Below, in pieces: positions 42,530-50,900 of a stretch of 64,000 nucleotides of DNA (position 1 is its first letter; each line of letters begins with the position of its first letter). The notes below the pieces were generated by a model. The model did no database searches. It was not told where the DNA came from and was given only the letters and a program-made list of their open reading frames with translations. The DNA comes from Variovorax paradoxus EPS (GTDB taxonomy: Bacteria; Pseudomonadota; Gammaproteobacteria; Burkholderiales; Burkholderiaceae_C): contig NC_014931.1 in assembly GCF_000184745.1 (NCBI RefSeq), positions 4,092,001 to 4,156,000 of the forward strand. The letters run 5' to 3'. A program made the position numbers and the translations under genes.

Positions 42530-43377
42530 AAACACCACAAAGACTGCAGACCCTCGTGGACGAGGGCCTGATCGATACCGTCGTACGCCAGCTCATGAGC
42601 GGCAAGGAAGCCATGGTGTATGTCGTGCGCTGCGGCGAGGAAACGCGCTGCGCCAAGGTCTACAAGGAGGCCGACAAGCGCAGCTTCCGCCAGGCCGTCG
42701 ACTACACCGAGAACCGCCGCGTCAAGAACACGCGCGAGGCCCGCGCCATGGCCAAGGGCACGAAGTTCGGCCGCCAGGTGACCGAAGCCATCTGGCAGAG
42801 CGCCGAGGTCGATGCGCTCTACCGCCTGGCCGCCGCTGGCGTGCGCGTGCCGACGCCGCACAACTTCCTGGAAGGCGTGCTGCTGATGGACCTGGTGACC
42901 GACGCCAACGGCGACGCCGCCCCGCGCCTGAACGACGTGGCCTTCTCGCCCGAAGACGCCCTGTTGCACCACGCGAGCCTCTTGCGCGAAGTGATGCGCA
43001 TGCTGTGCGCGGGCGTGGTGCACGGCGATCTCTCGGAGTTCAACGTGCTGCTGGCCGAAGACGGCCCGGTGATCATCGACCTGCCGCAGGCCGTGGACGC
43101 CGCCGGCAACAACCACGCCAAGCGCATGCTGCTGCGCGACGTGGAGAACCTGCGCAACTTCTTCGGCCAGTACGCGCCCGCGCTGCTGAAGACGCACTAC
43201 GGCGACGAGATCTGGCAACTCTACGAGCGCGGCCTGCTGCGGCCCGAGACGGAGCTTTCAGGCACCTTCGTGCGCGAGACCGGCCCGGTCGATCTGAGCA
43301 ACGTGCTGCGCGAGGTGGACGATGCGCGCGCGGAAGAGGCGGCGCGGCTCTTGCGCATGCAGACGCCGCGACAATAG
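42526..43377 (+). CDS. RIO1-like protein kinase (PA4780 type)
   Basis: A 283-residue atypical serine kinase. Visible motifs are the GKEAMVYVV glycine-loop region, ATP lysine Lys44 in AKVYK, the catalytic HGDLSEFN (166-173, Asp168) and the metal-binding IDLPQAVD (Asp185), so the active site is complete. It starts at TTG 42526 within the previous stop, with GGGAGG upstream. RIO kinases in bacteria are little studied; archaeal and eukaryotic relatives act in ribosome maturation. Targets here are unknown. Confidence 0.9.
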   Translation: MKTPQRLQTLVDEGLIDTVVRQLMSGKEAMVYVVRCGEETRCAKVYKEADKRSFRQAVDYTENRRVKNTREARAMAKGTKFGRQVTEAIWQSAEVDALYRLAAAGVRVPTPHNFLEGVLLMDLVTDANGDAAPRLNDVAFSPEDALLHHASLLREVMRMLCAGVVHGDLSEFNVLLAEDGPVIIDLPQAVDAAGNNHAKRMLLRDVENLRNFFGQYAPALLKTHYGDEIWQLYERGLLRPETELSGTFVRETGPVDLSNVLREVDDARAEEAARLLRMQTPRQ

Positions 43378-43399
43378 CGGGCCGCTCACGCCCGCCTCG

Positions 43400-44338
43400 A
43401 TGACCTCCAACGCCCTGCTCCAGCGCCAGCCGCTTTTCTTCAACGCCACCACCGCCGTCCGCCAGATCGCCAGGGCCGCGGCCTTCGTGGCGCTCGGCGT
43501 CGGCTCGGCGGCGCATGCGGCCGGCATCCGCCTCGAAGACGACCGCGGCACCACGCTCGAACTGCAGGCGCCGGCCAAGCGCATCGTGTCGCTGATGCCC
43601 TCGCTCACCGAGACGGTCTGCGCGCTCGATGCGTGCGACCGGCTGGTCGGTGTCGATCGCCACGCCAACTGGCCGGTGTCGGTGAAGAAGCTGCCGCAGG
43701 TCGGCGGCATGGACGACGCGAACATCGAGCGCATCGTCGCGCTCAAACCCGACCTCGTGCTGGTGCGTCCGCGCAGCCGCGTTGCCGAGCCGCTGGAGCG
43801 CCTCGGCATCAAGGTGCTGGCGCTGGATGCAAAGACCCACGCCGACATGCGGCGGGTGATGGAAACCGTGGCGCGCGCCACCGGCAAGCCCGGCGCGGGC
43901 GAGGCGGTCTGGCGAACGCTCGACGCACGGCTCAACGCCGCGCGGGCCCGAGTGCCGCTCGGCTGGCAGGGGCGGCGCGTCTATTTCGAGGTGCACGGCG
44001 GCATGGCGGCGGCGAGCGAAAGCTCGTTCATCGGCGAGACGCTCGCGCGGCTGGGCCTCGCCAACGCGGTGCCGGGCACGCTCGGTCCGTTCCCGAAGAT
44101 GAGCCCCGAATTCGTGGTGCGCGCCGACCCGGACGTGCTGATGGTCTCGGCGCTCGGCGAGATTTCCTCAATGGCTTCGCGGCCCGGCTGGTCGGCCATG
44201 AGTGCCATCCAGCGCGGGCGCGTCTGCAGCTTCGCATCGGCGCGCTTCGACCTGATGATGCGGCCCGGCCCGCGGCTGGACGAAGCGGCCGATGCCATCG
44301 TGAACTGCCTCGCCTCGCTGGGCAATCCGCCGCGCTGA
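43400..44338 (+). CDS. Cobalamin/metal-chelate-binding periplasmic protein (BtuF-like)
   Basis: A 312-residue helical-backbone binding protein. After a leader with one hydrophobic segment ending at AAHAAG (about residue 40), the body has the BtuF/FhuD pattern: RIVSLMPSLTETVCALDACD, VGVDRHANWP, VGGMDDANIERIVALKPDLVL (in part) and a second lobe with FIGETLARLGLANAVPG. It probably binds cobalamin or a corrinoid for an inner-membrane importer, but no BtuC/BtuD genes are adjacent. Its presence 2 kb from the cobalt operon supports a corrinoid ligand. The ATG at 43400 lies 22 bases after the kinase gene. Confidence 0.83.
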   Translation: MTSNALLQRQPLFFNATTAVRQIARAAAFVALGVGSAAHAAGIRLEDDRGTTLELQAPAKRIVSLMPSLTETVCALDACDRLVGVDRHANWPVSVKKLPQVGGMDDANIERIVALKPDLVLVRPRSRVAEPLERLGIKVLALDAKTHADMRRVMETVARATGKPGAGEAVWRTLDARLNAARARVPLGWQGRRVYFEVHGGMAAASESSFIGETLARLGLANAVPGTLGPFPKMSPEFVVRADPDVLMVSALGEISSMASRPGWSAMSAIQRGRVCSFASARFDLMMRPGPRLDEAADAIVNCLASLGNPPR

Positions 44339-44361
44339 GCGCTTCGACCTCCGCACGATTC

Positions 44362-45216
44362 ATGACCATGACAACCACGCCATCCGCCTCGGACTTCACG
44401 CACGGCGAACTCACGACGCTCTGGAACCGGGCCTACGAGGGCTACTTCGTGCCCGTCCACTTCGACGAGCCGCTCTTCGCACGGCACCTGCGGCGCGCGG
44501 TGGTCGACCTGACGCTGTCCCGCGTCATCGCGGCCGACGGCACCGCCTGCGGCATCTCGCTCGCCGGCCGGCGCGGACTGCGCGGCTACCTTGCGGGCTT
44601 CGGCATCGCGGACACGCACCGTCGCCGCGGATTGGCGCGGCAGCTCATCGACGCGCAGGTCGAGGCCTGGTCGAAGGCGGGGCTGCAGCGCGTCTTTCTC
44701 GAAGTCATCGCGCAGAACCCGGCGCGCACGCTGTACGGCCAGGCGGGCTTCGATGAACTCAGAACGCTCGACGTGCTGGAAGGAAGCTTCGAGGCGCAGA
44801 GCACCGTCACGGCGAAGACGCTCGACCATGCCGACCTCGCGGCCGTGCATACGGCTTGCGCAGCGGTCTCCCGCCCCACATGGCGCCGTGAACTGCCGAC
44901 AGTGTTGGACGCCATCGACAACGAGACCGCCATCGCACTCGGCGTGACGCGCGGCGCAGCGGTCGTCGCCTACGTCGTCATTCCGCCCACCGGCAACACG
45001 CTGCCCGACGCCGCGGCCATCGACGAAGCCGCGGCCCACGGGTTGCTCGATGCGCTCGCCACCACCCGCCCCGGCATCCGCTGGCGGCTGGTCGACGAGC
45101 CCACCGGCAGCCCGCTCTTCCATGCAGCCACTGCGCGCGGCGCAACGGCTGTCATCCGCCAGATCGAAATGGCGTTGACCATTCACCGACCCGTCAACGC
45201 CCGGCCCTCCCCATGA
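44362..45216 (+). CDS. GNAT-family acetyltransferase
   Basis: A 284-residue acetyltransferase. The CoA-binding segment is GFGIADTHRRRGLARQLIDAQ (residues about 74-94), followed by FLEVIAQNPARTLYGQAGFDE, the typical GNAT beta-strand/bulge, and a C-terminal extension of about 150 residues that may be a second, degenerate GNAT half. Substrate unknown. ATG 44362 is chosen; 44368 is an alternative. The stop overlaps the ATG of the SET gene by 4 nt. Confidence 0.85.
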   Translation: MTMTTTPSASDFTHGELTTLWNRAYEGYFVPVHFDEPLFARHLRRAVVDLTLSRVIAADGTACGISLAGRRGLRGYLAGFGIADTHRRRGLARQLIDAQVEAWSKAGLQRVFLEVIAQNPARTLYGQAGFDELRTLDVLEGSFEAQSTVTAKTLDHADLAAVHTACAAVSRPTWRRELPTVLDAIDNETAIALGVTRGAAVVAYVVIPPTGNTLPDAAAIDEAAAHGLLDALATTRPGIRWRLVDEPTGSPLFHAATARGATAVIRQIEMALTIHRPVNARPSP

Positions 45217-45755
45217 AATCCCGTCAAAAGCAGCCCACCTCTTCCACCCCGTTCATCCGCGTCGGCCCGAGCGGCATCCACGGCCTGGGCGCCTTTGCGA
45301 CCCGCGACCTGCCGGCGGAGGCGTTTCTCGGCCTCTACGAAGGCCGCCGCTACACGAAAGAGGAGATCGCCGCCAGGGCCTGGGACGACCAGCTCACCTA
45401 CCTGTTCACGCTGTCGAACAACGAGACCATCGACGGCGCCAAGGGTGGCAACGGCACCCGGCACCTGAACCACGCCTGCGAGCCGAACTGCGAGGCCGTC
45501 GAGGAGTACGACGAAGCCGGCGAGATGGTGCTGAAGTTCCAGACGCTCGTGCCGGTGAACGCGGGCGACGAGTTGTTCATCGACTATTCGCTGACGGCCG
45601 ACGACGGCTCACCGCCATCGAAGTACCCCTGCCATTGCGGCTCGCCGAACTGCCGCGGGACGATGCTGGCACCCGTGGACGACACAGGGGGAAAAGACGT
45701 CGCAACCGACGCCGCGCCCGCCAAGCCATCGCCGTTCAGCGACCTGCCGTGGTGA
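45213..45755 (+). CDS. SET-domain methyltransferase-like protein
   Basis: A 180-residue bacterial SET protein. SET marks are GIHGLGAFATRDLPAE at residues 21-36, the SAM/catalytic NHACEPNCEA (Asn86, His87, Cys89), DELFIDYSL (119-127) and a post-SET-like cysteine set CHCGSPNCRG (140-149). The domain is complete, so lysine methylation of a protein is plausible; bacteria lack histones, so the target could be a ribosomal or DNA-binding protein. It is coupled by overlap to the GNAT gene and is the last plus-strand gene before the convergent cobalt operon. Confidence 0.88.
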   Translation: MKSRQKQPTSSTPFIRVGPSGIHGLGAFATRDLPAEAFLGLYEGRRYTKEEIAARAWDDQLTYLFTLSNNETIDGAKGGNGTRHLNHACEPNCEAVEEYDEAGEMVLKFQTLVPVNAGDELFIDYSLTADDGSPPSKYPCHCGSPNCRGTMLAPVDDTGGKDVATDAAPAKPSPFSDLPW

Positions 45756-45772
45756 GCTGACAGAAGCCGCCT

Positions 45773-46111
45773 TCAGTGCGACTCGGCCTTCAGGCCGCGC
45801 AGTTGCTCTTCGGCCCGCTCCAGCTCCGCGCGGATCGTGCGGATTTCCTGCTCCAGTTTCTCGATGCGCGCCGCGCGGCCCTGCGCGGGCGCAAGCGCCA
45901 CGCAGCGCGTCTGGAGTGCGGCCAATTCGTCGCCGAGTTCGCGCCGGCGCAGCATCTGGCCGCGGGAGCGGGCGAGCGCCATGTCGCGCTCGAGCACCGC
46001 TTCCTGCGCCTTGCAATCGGCCGCATCCAGCGGCTCGGGCGGCGTCGTTTGTGCGAAGGCGGGCATGGCCAAGGCCCATGCAAGGGCGAGGAAGCAGGGT
46101 TTGAAGCGCAT
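45773..46111 (-). CDS. Exported coiled-coil protein (DUF1090-like)
   Basis: A 112-residue protein with a signal peptide ending at AMPAFAQ (about residue 21). The rest is strongly helical: DCKAQEAVLERDMALARSRG, a conserved Cys near residue 70, then a coiled coil IEKLEQEIRTIRAELERAEE. The two-Cys, helix-hairpin pattern resembles DUF1090 periplasmic proteins of unknown role. It follows the chelatase VWA frame by 89 bp on the same strand and may be the tail of that operon. Confidence 0.72.
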   Translation of the reverse strand: MRFKPCFLALAWALAMPAFAQTTPPEPLDAADCKAQEAVLERDMALARSRGQMLRRRELGDELAALQTRCVALAPAQGRAARIEKLEQEIRTIRAELERAEEQLRGLKAESH

Positions 46112-46200
46112 GCCGCGAAGGTACCCGAAACACATCGTGTCTGGGGCGCCCGGCCCTATGCCATGCGGGCGAAAAGGCGCCGCAAACACCGGCGGTTCGC

Positions 46201-46857
46201 TCAAGACGCCCCTGGGGCAGAAAGGTAGCGCGCCTGCCAACGCACCGCGAGTTGCTTCGCGCGGTGCAGCGGCACGCGCGCCGCTTCGAAATCGACCACG
46301 CAGGCAAAGTCGGCTGCTTCGGGCCGCATCGGGCTCTCGTTGCTGCGGCCATCGGTGAGCAGCCACAGCCAGCGCTGGCGTGCCGCACTGTGTGCGAGTA
46401 ACTGGTCGGCGCGCTGCACGCCGAGCGCGAGCGGCGTGCCACCGCCGGCGGCGATGGGCGCGATCCAGTCGTCGTTCCAGGCGCTGGCGCGGCGCGGCGG
46501 CAGGCGCAGCTCGACCACCTCGCCGGCAAAGCACAGCAGCGCCACATGGTCGCGCCGCTGGTAGGCCTCTTCCATCAGCGACAGCAGCAGGCCCTTGGCG
46601 CGCGCGAGGTTGCCGTCGTTGCGCATCGAGGCGGAGCAGTCGAGCAGAAAGCAATGCAGCGCGCCACTGCGGGCCTGCAGCGGGCGGCGACGCAGGTGTT
46701 CCGCGCGCAGCGTATCGGCGCCGCGGTTCGCCAACGTGCGCGGCCAGTCGAGCGCGGCCCCCGGCGATGCGGCGCCGTGCCATGCGTCCCGTTGCCTGCC
46801 CTGCCTCCAGTCGCCCTGGCGCGCGCCAGCGGGTGCGGCGTCCCGGAGGCTCAGGCT
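46201..46857 (-). CDS. chlD: VWA domain of cobalt chelatase medium subunit, read after -1 frameshift
   Basis: A 218-codon frame with no ATG or GTG before its conserved domain; only one TTG and some CTG codons precede it. It encodes a von Willebrand A domain with the metal-ion site DCSASMRND (Asp about 73 of this segment), a conserved Thr in GGGTPLALG and LWLLTDGRSNE. This is the C-terminal half of a ChlD/BchD-like protein. It is joined to the upstream AAA+ frame at the A7 run 46857-46863; reading through gives a protein of about 577 residues, the normal ChlD length. The medium subunit forms a two-ring ATPase with the small subunit that powers cobalt insertion by CobN. Confidence 0.82.
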   Translation of the reverse strand, partial: SLSLRDAAPAGARQGDWRQGRQRDAWHGAASPGAALDWPRTLANRGADTLRAEHLRRRPLQARSGALHCFLLDCSASMRNDGNLARAKGLLLSLMEEAYQRRDHVALLCFAGEVVELRLPPRRASAWNDDWIAPIAAGGGTPLALGVQRADQLLAHSAARQRWLWLLTDGRSNESPMRPEAADFACVVDFEAARVPLHRAKQLAVRWQARYLSAPGAS

Positions 46858-46863
46858 TTTTTT
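46803..46863 (-). promoter_or_regulatory. Programmed -1 ribosomal frameshift signal
   Basis: On the minus strand, CCA-AAA-AAA-GCC-TGA contains A AAA AAA (46857-46863), ideal for a -1 slip. Six bases later begins a nested structure: outer arms GCCTCC (46850-46845) and GGAGGC (46808-46803), enclosing the palindrome CTGGCGCGCGCCAG (46816-46829). AGCAGG lies about 8 bases before the A run and may act as a weak internal Shine-Dalgarno. A slip bypasses the TGA and enters the VWA frame. Confidence 0.75.
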
Positions 46864-47933
46864 GGGAGGGCCTGCTGCGCGGTTTGCGAAGAGATCAGCG
46901 GGCGCAGCGGCTTGACGCGTTCGATACCGACGGGCTCGGGCGGCATGGCGCCCCAGTCCTGGTCGCCTGCGTTGTTCTGGCCGGTGCCGCTTGAGTTCGG
47001 CGCGCGCTGGGTGTTTGGGGGCACAGAAGCCGACGCCGATGCCAATGCCGCGCCTTCGGCTTCCGGTTTGCGGCGATGCAACAGCACGGCTTCGGCCACG
47101 CACTGCACGTGATCGGCGGTGATGGCCGCCGCGCCCTTCCAGGCCGCGAGCGCGCGCGCCGAGCGCAGCATCACCAGATCGGCGCGCAGGCCGTCGACCT
47201 GCGCCGCGATGCACAGCGCGCCGACGGCTTCGTGCACGTCGTCGCCGTAGGGCAGCGCGGAGGCATCCGCGACGATGGCGCGCGCCTTGACGAGCGCAGC
47301 CGCAAGCGCGGCTTCCGCCTCCGCATGCTTCGCGCGAAAGCCCTGCGGATCGACATCGAACGCGAGCCGCGCGCGCACGATGCCTTGCCGCTCGGCCGCG
47401 TCCTCGATGTTGCGCAACTGCACGCACAGCCCGAAGCGGTCGAGCAGTTGCGGGCGCAGCGTGCCCTCCTCCGGGTTCATGGTGCCGACCAGCACGAAGC
47501 GCGCCGCATGCCGGTGCGAGATGCCGTCGCGCTCGACCACGTTGACGCCGCTGGCCGCCGCATCGAGCAGCGAATCGATCAGCGCATCGGGCAGCAGGTT
47601 GATTTCGTCCACATACAGCACACCACCGTTCGCGCGCGCCAGCAGGCCGGGCGCGAACTTGAGTTCGTGGCCCGCGAGCGCCTGCCCGAGATCGAGCGTG
47701 CCCACGAGGCTTTCGAGGCTCGCCCCCAGCGGCAGCGTGACGAAGGGCGCGCCCGGCAGCAGTTCGGCCAGCGCACGCGCCGCCGTGGTCTTGGCCGTGC
47801 CGCGCGGGCCTTCGATCAGCACGCCGCCGAGGCCGGGGTCGACCGCGGCCAGCAGCAGCGCCTGTCGCAGGTGCGGTTGACCTGCGATCGCGGAAAAAGG
47901 AAAAGGCACCGGCATCGAGGCGGCAGTGGTCAT
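46851..47933 (-). CDS. chlI: AAA+ ATPase, ChlI-like small subunit of cobalt chelatase
   Basis: A 360-residue AAA+ ATPase of the magnesium/cobalt chelatase type. Walker A is GPRGTAKT (42-49), Walker B GGVLYVDEINLL (about 98-109), with the following NPEEGTLRPQLLDRFGL sensor/arginine-finger region typical of ChlI/BchI. A linker rich in Ala, Pro, Gln and acidic residues precedes the stop, as in ChlD proteins. Its ATG overlaps the cobN stop by 4 nt. Translation either stops here (small subunit) or shifts by -1 near the end into the VWA domain (medium subunit). Hydrolysis of ATP by the ring drives metal insertion. Confidence 0.9.
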   Translation of the reverse strand: MTTAASMPVPFPFSAIAGQPHLRQALLLAAVDPGLGGVLIEGPRGTAKTTAARALAELLPGAPFVTLPLGASLESLVGTLDLGQALAGHELKFAPGLLARANGGVLYVDEINLLPDALIDSLLDAAASGVNVVERDGISHRHAARFVLVGTMNPEEGTLRPQLLDRFGLCVQLRNIEDAAERQGIVRARLAFDVDPQGFRAKHAEAEAALAAALVKARAIVADASALPYGDDVHEAVGALCIAAQVDGLRADLVMLRSARALAAWKGAAAITADHVQCVAEAVLLHRRKPEAEGAALASASASVPPNTQRAPNSSGTGQNNAGDQDWGAMPPEPVGIERVKPLRPLISSQTAQQALPKKA

Positions 47934-50900
47934 CGGAGGGTTCCTTCCATCTGCTGCTCGTGGTCGAGCAGCAGGTTTTCGAGTTGGGTCTGGTAGTCGC
48001 CGGGCGATTCCCACAGGCCGCGCTGCATGGCTTCGAGCAAACGGCTCAGCATGTCGTGCAGCGCGCGCGGATTGTGTTGATTCACGAAATCGCGGGTGTC
48101 GGCATCGAGCACGTAGGCATCGGCCACCATCGCGTACTGGTGGTCGCCGACCACGCGCGCGGTGGCGTCGAAGCCGAAGAGGTAGTCCACCGTCGCCGCC
48201 ATCTCGAAGGCGCCCTTGTAGCCGTGGCGCTTGACGCCGTCGATCCACTTCGGGTTGACCACGCGCGCGCGGATCACGCGGCTGATTTCTTCCTTCAGCG
48301 TGCGCACGCGCGGTGCCTGCGGGTTGCCGTGGTCGCCGTGGTACATCGCCGGCTGCTGGCCGCTCAGGTGGCGCACGGCGGCGGCCATGCCGCCCTGGAA
48401 CTGGTAGTAGTCGTTGGAGTCGAGCAGGTCGTGCTCGCGGCTGTCCTGGTTCTGCAGGACGACGTTCATGGTGCGCAGGCGCCGCACCAGCGCGTCGGCT
48501 GCGGGCACGCCGTCGCTGCCCTGCCCGTACGCGTGCGCGCTGCCGCCTACGTAGGCGTTGGAGAGATCGTTGTCGGTCTGCCAGTCGCCGTGGTCGAAGA
48601 GCGGCTGCAGGCCGGAGCCGTAGCTGCCCGGCGCGGAGCCGAACACGCGCCAGCCGGCTTGGGTGCGAGCGTCTTCGGCGGTCGAACCTTCTGCTTCGAG
48701 CGCGGCTGCTTCCCGCAGGATGCGTGCGCGGATCGGGTTGCGCTCGGCGTCCTCGTCTTCCTGCGCAGCGACGGCCTGCACCGCGGCATCGAACATCTGC
48801 ACGGCATTGGGAAAGGCATCGCGGAAGAACCCCGAGATGCGCAGCGTCACATCGATGCGCGGACGACCGAGCCCGACCGTGGGCAGCACCTCGAAATCGA
48901 CCACCCGCTGGCTGCCCGGTGCCCACTTGGGCCGCACGCCGATCAACGCGAAAGCCTGCGCGAGATCGTCGCCGCCGGTGCGCATCGTGGCGGTGCCCCA
49001 GACCGAGAGGCCAAGCGCCACGGGGTAGTCGCCGTGCTCCTGCAGATGGCGTTCGACCAATTGAGCGGCGGACTTGAGGCCGAGCATCCAGGCGGTGGGT
49101 GTGGGGATGGCGCGCGTGTCGACCGCGTAGAAGTTGCGGCCGGTCGGCAGCACGTCGGGGCGGCCGCGCGAAGGCGAACCGCTCGGGCCGGGGGGGACGA
49201 AACGGCCTTGCAACGCGCGCGAAAGCTGATGCAGCTCGTGCGGGCCGCAGGCGTCGAGCGCGGGCGCGAGGCTTCGTTCGATGCGGCCCATCACGGCAGC
49301 GGTGTGCGGCATGTCGGGCGGGCACACGTTTTCCTCAAGCAAGCGCTGTGCGAGAAGCTCCAGCCGCTCCCGCGTGTCGCCGTGATGCCGCCATGCATCT
49401 GCACTCACCGATTGCAGCAATTCAGGCCGCGTGCCTTGCCATGGCTTGGCCGCGTCGATGTCGAGCGGATCGAAGGCTTCGCCCGGCAGCAGGTCCTGCG
49501 CCATCGCGCCCAGCAGACCGGCATTCGCACCCGTGCCGTCCGCGGACGGATACCGTGCGAGCGCGAGCAGCGTGTCCCGCCGCAGCCGCGCCTCCGGCGA
49601 GGCGCCGAACACATGCAGCCCGTCGCGAATCTGCGTTTCCTTCAGCTCGCACAGGTACGCATCGACGCGCGCCAACACCGCATCGTCTTCTGCGCCCGGC
49701 ATGCCCAGCTCCTCGACCAGATGCTGCGCCCGCACGGCCGCGAGGATCTGCGCGCGCAGCACCTTCGCGCGCCGCGCATCGACCAGCAGCGCGTCGTAGT
49801 ACTCGTCGACCTGGCGCTCCAGGTCCTGCAGCGGGCCGTGGTTCTCGGCGCGCGTGAGCGGTGGCATCAGGTGATCGACGATGACGGCCTGCGTGCGCCG
49901 CTTGGCCTGCGCGCCCTCGCCCGGGTCGTTGACGATGAAGGGGTACACGTTCGGCAGCGGCCCGAGGATCGCGTCGGGCCAGCAGGTCTGCGAAAGCGCG
50001 ATGCTCTTGCCCGGCAGCCATTCGAGGTTGCCGTGCTTGCCGACATGCACGACCGCGTCGATGGCGAACGCATCGCGCAGCCAGAAATAGAAAGCGAGGT
50101 AGCTGTGCGGCGGCACGAGTTCGGCGTCGTGGTAGCTCGCGTAGTCGGCGGCGCCCAGCGTGCCGAGTGCGCGTGCGGGCTGAATGCCGACGAACACGCG
50201 GCCCAATCGAAGCCCGGCGATCATGAAGCGGTCCTGGCGCAGCATCGGGTCCTGCTCGGGCGTGCCCCAGCGCGCATCGATGGCACCGGCCATGCCTTCG
50301 GGCAAGGCCGCGAGCCGCGCGCGGTAGTCGGCGAGCGCGTAGCTCTGCCAGGCGGGGCGCGCAGACCATTGGGCGGGATCGTTCGCGATGCCCTCCTGCA
50401 GCGTCTGCATCAGCGCATCGCCATCGGCAGGGATGCCATCGCCGAGCACATAGCCCTCGGCTTGCATCGCGCGAAGGATCGCGATCACCGAAGCCGGCGT
50501 GTCGAGCCCCACGCCACTGCCGATGCGCCCTTCGCTGCCTGGATAGTTCGCGAGGATCAGCGCGATGCGCTTGTCGGCCACTGGCAGGCTGCGAAGGCGA
50601 CACCAGCGGCGCGCCAGCTCGGCCACGAAGGCGATGCGATCCGGCTCGGGCTGGTAGCTCACCACCTCGGTCTGCGTGAGTTCGCAGCGGTGCGAGAGGC
50701 CCTTGAAGCTCACGGCGCGCGTGATGATGCGGCCGTCCATTTCGGGCAGCGCGATCTGCATCGCGATGTCGCGCGGGCGCAGGCCCTGGCTGTCGGCCAG
50801 CCAGTCTTCGCGATTGCCGCCGCTCACGATCACCTGCAGCACCGGTGCATCGCCGGCGAGCGCGAGGGCTTCGCCTGTGTCGTCCTGTGCGCCCTGCCCC

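Noticed and set aside
46201..47933. Chelatase gene as a pseudogene or sequencing frameshift
   Set aside because: The break sits exactly on an A7 slippery site with a well-spaced stem-loop, both halves are intact, and such recoding is known in this family; kept as functional, with the error possibility noted in the finding.
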